From contig NBAY01000059.1 in NCBI GenBank assembly GCA_002794775.1, forward strand, positions 62,001-126,000: a stretch of 64,000 nt of DNA, written 5' to 3'. Positions 25,011-34,359 of the stretch are shown here, in pieces (the stretch's first letter is position 1; the number at the start of each line of letters is the position of its first letter). This stretch comes from Porodaedalea pini (taxonomy: Eukaryota; Basidiomycota; Agaricomycetes; Hymenochaetales; Hymenochaetaceae). A model generated the notes under the pieces. It was not told the origin of the DNA, ran no database searches, and worked only from the letters and a program-made list of their open reading frames with translations. The position numbers were made by a program, and so were the translations under genes.

Positions 25011-25856
25011 TGCCTATATCCGTATACTCGTGTTTGTATCATCGCCTGTATCGCTGCTTCAATCTCTATTTCGATCACAATCCATCAACACATCTACTAT
25101 CGTAACGACACCATCTTATGCCTCTGTCTCTCTTTTTGTTCCGTTATATCGGCTCTATCGAAGCCTCCCAGACCGTTTTCGGGCGATGGGTTGTGGAGGT
25201 CAATGTGTAGCCAACATTAAACATGTCTCGACGTGCTAAAAACATGCAACGTGGACGCCTGGCTCTTGGCCGGAGTCGCTAGAGATGCGTGCTTCGGAAT
25301 GATTGCTGGGTACATTTCATACTTGTGACTCAATGTGAGGCAGAAATGCGTTTTTATCGAAGATCTCGATTCTTGTTCTCTGTTTTTATATACAAGAAGA
25401 TACATGAAGGCATCTCCGACTGTACTAGGATGGGAGATAGGATCATTTGCTTTACATACAAGCTCTCGCTCTTCACCTCAATATTTCCTGAAACCAGCTG
25501 TGAAAGGGTGGAAAGCAACATCGCCTGAAGTCAGAATGGCTTGTCCGCCAGCCAGCGCTGGAGCATTGCCAGTGACTTGACTGGCGGTGCCTAGAGGGTT
25601 CGCGCTACCTATTTTACCGGCAAAGCTAAACATAGAGGGCCAAATGTTGAGCCCCTCTTTATGAAAGCTAGGGACGAGTTGCCTCTCCAGACGATGTAGT
25701 TTCCGAGAACGCAAAGTTGAGGCCAAGGCGATGCGGACAACATTTATCTTGTGTACAGATAAGTCGAAGTAATAGATATAAATGGAAGTTCTGTCTCACG
25801 AATACAAAGCCGCGAGTTGAAGTTCATCGCGTCCGACGCCAAAGTAGCGCGTTGCG
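25011..25856. other. Intergenic region
   Basis: 3' flank of the DUF1764 gene and promoter of the dihydroorotate dehydrogenase gene. No frame I can support on either strand. Confidence 0.6.
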
Positions 25857-27570
25857 ATGTTATCCCGTCTCGCAGCGCGCCAGACGGCACGTCGAATACC
25901 TCACATCCATCAATGGCACCGCTCACTATCAACCTCTATCCCAGCTAGCAAGCCGACAACTGTTCTCCGGCGCGCCGTCGCGGCGACCGCCGTCCTCATC
26001 TCCGGCACGCTCTTCGCAGTCTACTATTTCGACTCACGTTCTGCTATTCACCGATATGTCTTTACCCCTCTGCTGCGCTACACCCTCGATCCAGAGACCT
26101 CACATAAGGTTGCGGTGAAGGTTTTAAGAAGCGGGCTCGCGCCGAAGGACATGGGCGTGGACGACGAGCGGTTGCGCACTGAGGTTCGAGCGTTTCCTTG
26201 ATTCCATCCTGTCAAACCTAACTTTTTATTAGCTATGGGGAGAGACATTGTCGAATCCCATCGGATTGGCAGCCGGCTTCGACAAGAATGGCGAAGCTAT
26301 CGACGGTACGCTCATGCTCACGCTCTACTCCTATCCAATGAACTTGAGTTGACGTATAACAGGCCTCTTCGACCTTGGCTTTGCATGGGTCGAGATCGGG
26401 AGTGTCACGCCCAGACCACAGCCGGGAAACCCCAAACCGCGCGTCTTTCACCTTCCAGACGACGATGCCATCATCAACCGATACGGCTTCCCCTCCGACG
26501 GCGCCGTCTCCGTCCTCTCACGTCTACGTGCGCGCCTCCCATCCATCTTTGCCTCACCACCCGCCCTGCAACAACCACAACTGGAAACGGAACGGGCCTT
26601 GCCACAGCACGCCTCACTCCGCCCACATGCCCTCCTCGCGATCAACCTCGGCAAGAACAAGTCCTCGCCTCCTGACAGCCCGCGTGACTTTTTGGACGGG
26701 GTGAAGCTTTTCGCGCCGTTCGCGGACGTGCTCGTGGTGAACGTGTCAAGTCCGAACACGCCCGGTTTGCGCGGGATGCAGACGCGTGGGCTGCTCGAGG
26801 AACTTCTTGGCGCCATCACCTCAGAGTGTGCTGCACAAGCGCAGACATGGACGACGCGCCGGCCGCGCGTCGTGCTCAAAATCGCGCCAGATTTGGACGA
26901 GAGTGCTCTCGAAGATATCGCAGAGGCCGTAAAGGCGACCCCAGGCGTCGACGGCGTCATTATAAGTAACACGACCATCCAACGACCCGCCTCCCTCTCT
27001 GACTGTACGCGCTTTCCCATTTATCTACTATACCCACGAAAGCTAATTCACCACGCTTCGCCTCACTACATAGCCCGCAAAGACGAGCTCGGTGGCCTCT
27101 CCGGCGCCCCGCTCAAACCCCTCACCCTCCGCGCTCTGCGCACACTGCGTGCCCACCTCCCCGCGTCCGTGCCTCTAATCGGATGCGGTGGGATCGCCTC
27201 CGGCGCAGACGCTCTCGAGTACGCACGTGCGGGCGCAAGTGCCGTTCAGGTGTACACCGCGTTCGGATACGCGGGTCCCGGCGCGTGTCGGCGGATTAAG
27301 GACGAGCTCGCGGATACACTTGCACAGGAGGGCACGACGTGGCAGGCCGTCGTCGAGCACGCTGTCACGGAGCTGAGTGCGAAGCCCTCTGCACCCGTGG
27401 CAGTGGAGAGGGAAGAGGCGAAGAATGATGACGAGGGGGCGGCGGAACCGACTCTAAAAATGCTTGTGGATGAAGCGCTTGCGATCAGGGAACAGCTGGA
27501 GACGCTGGGTGAAAGGATGAGTGAGAAGACGAAGGAGGTCGTTGTAGAGAGTTCTTCTCCATCTGCATGA
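25857..27570 (+). CDS. Dihydroorotate dehydrogenase (quinone), mitochondrial, class 2
   Basis: Fourth step of pyrimidine synthesis: oxidises dihydroorotate to orotate and passes electrons to ubiquinone at the mitochondrial inner membrane. Exons 25857-26183, 26233-26305, 26363-27004 and 27074-27570 give 512 aa. Residues 1-35 form an Arg-rich, acid-poor targeting peptide, followed by a single membrane helix (AVAATAVLISGTLFAVYYFD). FMN and substrate motifs follow: NPIGLAAGFDKNGEAIDG, EIGSVTPRPQPGNPKPR, INRYGFPSDG and AINLGKNK. NVSSPNTPGLR carries the class 2 catalytic serine region. Later come VLKIAPDL, ISNTTI, GGLSGAPLKP, IGCGGIASG and VQVYTAFGY. The third intron (27005-27073) is in frame and free of stops, so it could be mistaken for coding. 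The C-terminal tail (about 60 aa, acidic) goes beyond the usual family end. Confidence 0.96.
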
Positions 27571-27970
27571 CAAGAAACATAGACCTCTAGCGTGCTGCGT
27601 TGTGAACGTACCTCCTTTTAGCTTCTGCGCCACCACTTGGACTACCTCTGAACAGACACATGTCTGCGAGTTCCTTACCCTTCTCAGCATGTTATTCGCA
27701 GTCGAGGAGCGATTCACCGAGTGAAGCTGAGACTATGTCATTTCCAGCGGGGAGCTGTCTCCTTCTTGTTTTCAATCACCTCATTGATCTGTCACTAAGC
27801 GTAGTACAGGTGCTGGTACAGGTGCAACATGACGATGGTGCCAGGCTAGCATGGAGTCGGAGCAAGCTGCATAGTCTGCGTAACCGTCTGTGTCTAATAG
27901 TCAGCTTGGACGGAGTACAAAACAAATCCGCATTTTTTTTAAATGTCTAAGTATGGTACCAGCAAAGCAC
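27571..27970. other. 3' flank of the dihydroorotate dehydrogenase gene
   Basis: Short region up to the putative retrotransposon target-site repeat. It includes a T8 run at 27933-27940. No gene is visible. Confidence 0.55.
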
Positions 27971-27981
27971 GTGGTCCTGCA
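27971..27981. repeat. Candidate target-site duplication, left copy
   Basis: GTGGTCCTGCA, identical to 34254-34264. The two copies flank the non-LTR element exactly outside its coding body. Both are followed by weaker similarity (TTAT, then CTATCTACTC), so the repeat could be longer and older than a simple duplication. Confidence 0.55.
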
Positions 27982-28120
27982 TTTATAATCTCTGCTATCT
28001 ACTCCTAACAGACTACCAACCGCAAAGGAAACAAAACAGAACGAGACTATGATGCGTAGCGCGTAAATGAAGTGTAGACGTAATAGTGGGAAGGAACTTA
28101 TTCAGGCTTGGGGTTTGTAG

Positions 28121-31100
28121 CTAAAGGTAAAAGGATGGGGGTAGATCAGATAAAAGCGGCATACTGTCGGGTGGACGTCGAAATGAAAAATAAGCGAATT
28201 TTAAGAGAAGTAGAAAGTTGTTTGGACGGAACCATTCAGAGAAGGACAATGGTAAAGATCGTTGACGAAAAAGGCCGTTACGAACTAATGCAAAATAAGG
28301 GCAGACATTAAGGGAATGACGGACATCATGTTTGATGCACGACGTGTCCGGGCAACGTGGCTTGAGGTTTCGATCATGCAAATCGAGCGCGTTCAGCATG
28401 ATGCTGGCGGCACGTGAAAGAACAGAGCGGTGTATCATCTTTCGTGGAGAAATCTTCAGGAACTGGCGCAAAGACCGGGTTGGGTAAAGGATAAACGAAG
28501 ACGGTTCCATGATAGAACGATGTCCACGTAGGTTGACGATGTTGGCTTTCCAAGCTCGAAGAAGATCGAGATGTACTTGCGCCATGAGATTGGGGAGTGA
28601 GACCGGTATGGCCTCGCGATGGGGTTGGATGCTGCGTCTTTTGCCAGCTTATCAGCTTTAGTGTTACCCAGTACTCCCCGATGGGACGGGAGCCATTGGA
28701 TAGTGACGTGAGAGGCCTCATGATGGAGGGCTAAGAAGATCCCGCATAGACGGCGGAAAAGGGTTATGAAGTCGGCATGACGAGCGTCATCTGAAAAGAT
28801 GAGCTGGACGCAATTAAGTGAGTCGGAGACGATGTGGATGTGAACCGGAGTGGAGCATTTCAAAAGGAGAGATGATATACGACGCATAGCTGCGATGAGC
28901 GCTTCCTGCTCTTCAAACAATATGTTTGATCGAGAGTGCGCTGCTGAGGAAAAGACAGCGAGTTCTTGGTGATTGTGCATGATAACGAAGCCGTGGCCGC
29001 CGTTGAGGTGACCGTCGGTATCCGGGATGATGGAGCCATCTGTGAAAATAAAATATTGGTAGGGAGGGGGGTGTAAGAAGAAGGAATTGAACGCGCGAAT
29101 CGCCTGAGGGCGCTGTGCTACTGAAGGAATGGGAGTCATAATGAGACGTGTGTGAATTGGAGTAAATGATCGAAAAGATGTTTCTTTAGGAATCTGAACA
29201 CCAGGAAGGAGGGAGGACGATAAGTATTGATTAGGAGCAGGGACGTGTTTGGAATGAGAAAAATATGACAAGAGAAAACGTTGTGAAAGTGAACGAATAA
29301 AGAGGGGAAGAGGTGGACACGATAAGAAAGATTCGGCCACCGCCGGCGTAATGCTCGCGTGGAAGACAGTGTGAAGAAAAAGGTTTTGTGTTCTTTGAAG
29401 AATAGAAGAAATAAATGACGATTCGGGGAAAAGAACGGCGCCGTAGATGGCGACAGAGCGAATTAAACCAAAATAAAGCAGGCGAGCGTATTGAAAATAC
29501 GCGCCATTGGACCGGTTAAAAAGGAAGCGGCGTTGATGAAGGGTAGAAATGGCTTTGTTTGCCCGAGATTCAAAGTGGAGTTTAGGCGAAAGGTCGTACG
29601 AAAAAATGACGCCTAGCCAAGTAAGGTGACGCGAAGGGGAATGACACGGTTATTGTGTAAAGACAAGACAGCTGGAGAAGAAGAGGGAGAGTTGGATAAA
29701 AAGGATCGAAAGGTGTATTCGGCCATAGCGCGATGAGGGATTATATGAAGAAGTTCGATGGCATTGGGGTCAATGGACAAACCAATGGATTCAAATTGAA
29801 GGGAAAGGAAATGAAATTGATTGCGAAGGCGTGTTAGATTGGTGGATAGACTGAGGAACGAGCGTAAAGAAGATGATCATCCATATAAGCAAGTAAGGGG
29901 CGATGAGGACCAAAACAAGTGTTGTAGGCGGTGATGACGTCCGCCGCTGCGAAGATGGAAATAAGAGGAGACAGCGGGGACCCTTGCGGGACGCCGCGAT
30001 TAGGTTTAATGAAAGGAGGGAAAAAAGGAATTGCTGAAATGAAAAGAAATTGGACGATCACGGAGCCAAGAGGCTAGAACGTGAATTATGTTTGGGTGAA
30101 CATTAGAGCGAATGAGTTTGGAAAGGAGAAGATTGTGTGAGATATTGTCGAAAAAACCTTGAATGTCAACGGTAAGGACAGAAGTAATAAGATAACGGTG
30201 TCTGGCATGCAATGAACCGGAATCGCCGCCAGAGTAAACGAAGGGTTGATTGAGAATGGTAGAAAGCAAATCATAGCAAGCAGTAAGCGAAGACCGGTGT
30301 TTTCGACAACCGTGTTGCGAATCAGGAAGAAGGTTATTAAGTTCGAAAAAGGGTTGAAGGAGGTTGAAAATAACGCGTTCGAAAAGTTTACCTATGGTAT
30401 CAACCAGGGTAATTGGTCGAAACGCCCAAGGAACTGTAAAGTCGGAGCGTTTGGGTTTGGGGATGAAAGTTACCAGGGAGGTTTTGAAAGAAAGTGGGAA
30501 ATGACCGAGTTTTAAACATAAAGAAAAAAGGTTGACGAAAAATTGCCCTTGATGCTCGACTAGGAGCTCCAAATGCCTGTATGAGATGTGGCTGTTGCCG
30601 GGACTCGTTTCGTGGTCAATGCCCTGAAGTGCAGCGCGGATGTCGTTTATTTCGATAGGGCGAATGTCGCGGAGGGCAGGAAGGGATGTGACCTCCGTCG
30701 AGCGAGTTACCGCGGGGAAGAACGTCTCTCGGAAGAGGGAAGATTTGTCGGCTTCAGACGTGGTGAAGACGCCATTCGGCATGCGAAGTGCCCCAATGGG
30801 GTGCGTCGACGCGCTGTGCCCAAGTATTGGTTATGCCACACCGAGCGAGTGTCTGATTGTTGGAGGCGTGCACCATAAAAGGCGTTCTTGGCTCGGGTTA
30901 GCTCGGAATCGAGACGAATTTTCGAGTCGGGGCTAGGGTTGCGACAGTGTTCGCGGTAAAGGCGGGAACACGCTTCGGACCACCAATTATTGGGTCCGAA
31001 GTACGAGCGGGCTTTTCGTTTCTGGAGAAAGAGGGTGGCAAAGTCTGAAATGGATGAGTTGAGAGAGAAAAGAAGGACGTCCAGCGCCTTAGGGTTGTCG

Positions 31101-31941
31101 ATCCCTGTTAAGGAAAAGGGGAAGGAGTGAGATTTGCAAAACTCAGATATAAACGAAGGTAAGTCGCGGGAGCGAATGGAGCGAAGGGGGGTTGCGGTTC
31201 TGCAGACAGAATATTGACGTTAAATGAAAAGCGCAAGGCGCGATGGTCTGAAGGAGTGTCCAAAGACGGGTCTGAAATAGAAATACTGTGTAAAAGAGTG
31301 GGGGCGAAGTCGTCAGAGGCGATGATGAGGTCAATAATGGACTTATAACCAGAAGAACGATTAAAATAAGTGTGTTGGTCGCGAGGGTTGCAAACAGTAA
31401 GGTCATTCTCGTTGATCCAGTCAACGAGAGTAGATGACTGTGGAAAGGCGGAGGATTGATCTGGGAAAGACCAAAGGTCCGAATGGCGATTGAAATCACC
31501 TATCAGGATATTAGAGGGATTGTCGAGGGATGGGAGGGGGTTCTCGAATTCATGAACGGAAGGAGAACTATAGATGTTCCAAAAGAGTAAGGGGGACAAG
31601 TCGCCCCGCGAGATCGAAAGGACTGTAATGTTAGGAGACGAATGGGAGGGAACGAAAAGTGATACGCGATGGGCAATACGAGGATGCACCAAGGTGCAAA
31701 CTCTGGGTTTATCCGGAGAGGAAGGACGAAACGCAAAATAAGGGGCGTGGTTGTGAATGTTAAAGACGCGGGAGCCGGCCGAAGAAGTTTTAGAAGGGAT
31801 AATAGAATGAACAGATGGGATTTCCTGAAAGCAAATGATATCAGGAGCAACGTGCGTAGTGGAAAAGGCGCGTAACAGAAAATCGAATGTAGGTTCTGAA
31901 TTTCGGATGTTCAGGGAAAAAACAGAAATCGTGTCAGTCAT
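28121..31941 (-). pseudogene. Retrotransposon ORF2: endonuclease, reverse transcriptase, RNase H (frame-broken)
   Basis: The endonuclease (about 31941-31110) shows SLNIRNSE, CFQEIPS, GDFNRHSDLW and SDHRALRF, the metal and catalytic residues of the APE fold. The linker and reverse transcriptase (about 31100-29600) show LVTFIPKPKRSD, RPITLVDTIGKLFERV, GCRKHRSS, LTVDIQGFFDNISH, RGVPQGSPLSPLI and AYMDDHLLYARS. The RNase H (about 29110-28660) shows FTDGSIIPD, EEQEAL, VSDSLNCV and PSHRGVLGNTKADKLAKDAA, so all four acidic/His sites are present. A Cys/His tail (CPDTSCIKHDVRHSLNVCP) follows. The reading frame changes near 31110, 30795, 30023, 29870, 29620 and 28470. At least four of these sit in or beside homopolymers. 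No nonsense codon interrupts a block, so the element may be functional with sequencing indels, or recently inactivated. Confidence 0.88.
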
Positions 31942-31946
31942 AAAGA

Positions 31947-34181
31947 TTAGAAAGGGGAACGATAATTGCGTCGAGCTGGGCACTCTGGTGATCTGGCGCT
32001 ATGGTTGCCCTGGCAATTAATGCACAGGGCAAAATGCTCGCACTGAAGGTTATTGGAAGCGGTACATGGTGCGTATTTGACAACATGGACAGCAGTACGG
32101 TGGGTTTCTGAGCAGATAGCGCAGCAAGCTACTGATCGGCATTTAGCGGCGGTGTGACCCAGGCGATGGCAATTGTCGCATTGGTTGATCGTAGGGCGAG
32201 ACTTCATCTCCTCAAGTCGGCGGATGACGCCGAACATGGGGACTGATCTGTTGTTATGTAAGAAAAAGTGATCGAAACATAACCGCGCGTCGTCTTTAAG
32301 GACGACCGACACATTGCAGTAGTCGCACTGGTTCAGACGGTCGATAGAAGACATGAACCGAGGTGGGAACATGAATTCCTGCCCTTCGAATTGAGGTAGG
32401 GAAGAGATTTCGTCGCTAAGATCTTTTTCTGAGTAAATAAGATTAGTGTCCTTGTCAAATACCGGGACTCCAGGGATGACCATTTTGAACTGGGGCGACG
32501 GAGTGAACGCCCTAGCTCCGGAAATGTTAATAATTCGGTTAAGTTGAGAAACGAGTGCACTGTGTTGAGAGTCGAAGTCGGAACGAATGTTAGTGAACGC
32601 GATAAGAAGGTTACTGTTAGAAGTGTATTCCACGTTCAGAATGACCAAATGTTTGAAAGACGGGTTGCCCTTAAGGCCCGCTCGAACTGAATTTTTTATG
32701 GATAAGGGGGCCGGGCGAACAGCCAGGTCGTTCGGGAGTGAAAAGAAAATTCGTCGTACGTTACGAACGCGGGTGTTGACCGATCCGTTAGACCGGTTGA
32801 TGGGAACTGTAGAGATTTCCCCATGGGGGTTCTGTTCAGTTACACGAACTACCTTGGTCGGGGTAGTCTTGGGTTTCTTTTGTGCTGCTTTTGCATAGGT
32901 TACCGTTGTAAACCCTTCCTGGTCTTTGCCGACGGACGCGATAGGCGGGTAATGGATTTGGGTTTGGGACCCGCGAGGGGCGTTATGTTCCGAGTGAGCG
33001 TAACCATCAGGTGCGATGATGACGCCTTCTGTGGTCATGCGGTAGCCCGAGCCTGGAACTCGGGTCTTGGCAACAGCGGCAGCGTATTCGGTTTTGCCGT
33101 TCTTGGGTACCGGGACCCGTTGTTTAGTAATTGGGCCCGGGGGGGGGAATCTAGGGTCATGAACAAAACGAGCCCCGAGGGGGTCCGGAAGAATTTTCTG
33201 TTGTTTATTGGCGTTAGAGTTAGTATGTGTGGACGCTTGAACAGTGGGAACAGGAACATCTGATAGTTGTTTTTCGATTTTGTTGGTTTTTTCCGAAATG
33301 GAGGAGACGACCGCAGAGAGATGCTGAATAGATCGGGACATGGAATGCATGGTGTCCGTGATTTCCTGATCACGGATGGATTGACTGTTAGTATAGATGT
33401 GTTCAAATACGTGTTTAAAAGAAGGGGAATGGATGCGGTAGGTAGAATGGAAAGCCTCCAGGCTGTCGTTGGCTGAATTAGTAAGTCTAGTTTGATCGTC
33501 TAACCCGTTGGCCTGGTTTATCCAGGAGACTAGGTTGGATCCGATATTAGCAAGGATAGAACCGGCGCGAACCGGATCGTCGAACCAGGGCGTGTCAGAC
33601 GACCAAGTCGGCTGTGAAATGAGCGTGTGGATGGTACCAATGGTGTCTTTGGTGAGGTTCGCGAAGGAAACGTTGACCTTCTCGGCGATGGCCGGATCAT
33701 GTTCTTCATCGATGTCGTCCATAACGTTGTCAACTTGAGGGGCCTGGCTGGTGTGCTCGTCCGGAATGTACAAGTCGTCGTCCATGGCGTCGTCGTCAAT
33801 TCGGGCTGGGGGAGGGATAGACCTATGTTCTTCCTCTGAATTCGATCGTTTGAGACTGTTCTGCGATTCAATTTCGGGTGTCGGTGGGAGATCCCCTTGT
33901 TTACGCAGCTTGGCGGCATGCACGTCCGCCTCGACATCGGGTGACCAATCGGCACGATTCCTCTCAACTTGTTTACATACGTCGTCGTTGTGGTTGTAGG
34001 TCTTGTCGCGACCACACTCGACACATAACTTGGCGGCCCCGCTAACACACTGGCGACTGTGATAGGGGAGATCCTGTTTACACTCCTCACACTTGGTGGG
34101 GTCCTTGGGATTGACAAGGGAACGGTAAGACTTTGTTTTGTTAAGAGAAGCTTTTGCTCTGGTCAACATTCCGTTGTCCAT
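31947..34181 (-). CDS. Retrotransposon ORF1, gag-like zinc-knuckle protein (744 aa)
   Basis: A single uninterrupted frame. Near the N-terminus are two consecutive Cys/His modules: CEECKQDLPYHSRQC and CVECGRDKTYNHNDDVC. The middle is acidic and Ser/Thr/Pro-rich with a coiled-coil-like stretch (SRSIQHLSAVVSSISEKTNK). The C-terminal third has an RRM-like segment (VRRIFFSLPNDLAVRPAPL, then LVILNVEYTSNSNLLIAF). It ends with CDNCHRLGHTAAKC, a perfect C-X2-C-X4-H-X4-C knuckle, followed by two looser ones, the last being CINCQGNHSARSPEC. Such proteins coat the element RNA and act as nucleic-acid chaperones. The stop (TAA, 31949-31947) is five bases before an ORF2 ATG, suggesting coupled translation. 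Confidence 0.9.
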   Translation of the reverse strand: MDNGMLTRAKASLNKTKSYRSLVNPKDPTKCEECKQDLPYHSRQCVSGAAKLCVECGRDKTYNHNDDVCKQVERNRADWSPDVEADVHAAKLRKQGDLPPTPEIESQNSLKRSNSEEEHRSIPPPARIDDDAMDDDLYIPDEHTSQAPQVDNVMDDIDEEHDPAIAEKVNVSFANLTKDTIGTIHTLISQPTWSSDTPWFDDPVRAGSILANIGSNLVSWINQANGLDDQTRLTNSANDSLEAFHSTYRIHSPSFKHVFEHIYTNSQSIRDQEITDTMHSMSRSIQHLSAVVSSISEKTNKIEKQLSDVPVPTVQASTHTNSNANKQQKILPDPLGARFVHDPRFPPPGPITKQRVPVPKNGKTEYAAAVAKTRVPGSGYRMTTEGVIIAPDGYAHSEHNAPRGSQTQIHYPPIASVGKDQEGFTTVTYAKAAQKKPKTTPTKVVRVTEQNPHGEISTVPINRSNGSVNTRVRNVRRIFFSLPNDLAVRPAPLSIKNSVRAGLKGNPSFKHLVILNVEYTSNSNLLIAFTNIRSDFDSQHSALVSQLNRIINISGARAFTPSPQFKMVIPGVPVFDKDTNLIYSEKDLSDEISSLPQFEGQEFMFPPRFMSSIDRLNQCDYCNVSVVLKDDARLCFDHFFLHNNRSVPMFGVIRRLEEMKSRPTINQCDNCHRLGHTAAKCRSVACCAICSETHRTAVHVVKYAPCTASNNLQCEHFALCINCQGNHSARSPECPARRNYRSPF

Positions 34182-34253
34182 AGCAGAGGAGAGAGAAATA
34201 ACGAGTTGACTACAAGTTTCCCACGATCCGGTTGTGATGGTAGGAGATTAAGA

Positions 34254-34264
34254 GTGGTCCTGCA
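34254..34264. repeat. Candidate target-site duplication, right copy
   Basis: GTGGTCCTGCA, identical to 27971-27981, at the 5' side of the element and about 95 bp before the carboxypeptidase start codon. Confidence 0.55.
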
Positions 34265-34359
34265 GCTTATCCCCGCAGCTCTATCTACTCACGCATTCAA
34301 AAAGTATAAGATGGAGTGTGTTCCGTGTATAGTGAGCGGCAGCGCCAGTAGTCCCTCCT

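Larger units (their letters stand above)
27982..34253 (-). mobile_element. Non-LTR (LINE-type) retrotransposon, two ORFs, APE-RT-RNase H
   Basis: About 6.3 kb on the minus strand. ORF1 (34181-31947) is a gag-like protein with zinc knuckles. ORF2 (31941-28121) carries, in order, an apurinic-type endonuclease, a reverse transcriptase with a YMDD active site and an RNase H. This order, plus a CCHC ORF1, fits the fungal Tad-like/I-type group; the assignment is by architecture only. The 3' end (low coordinates) reads TTATAAA on the element strand next to the 11-bp repeat, so there is no long poly(A). ORF2 has several single-base frame breaks but its catalytic residues are intact. I see no long terminal repeats. 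The element lies about 100 bp upstream of a carboxypeptidase gene. Confidence 0.9.

Noticed and set aside
27933..27940. T8 run as the poly(A) end of the retrotransposon
   Set aside because: It lies outside the 11-bp flanking repeat, which fits the terminus better, and no matching duplication was found next to it.
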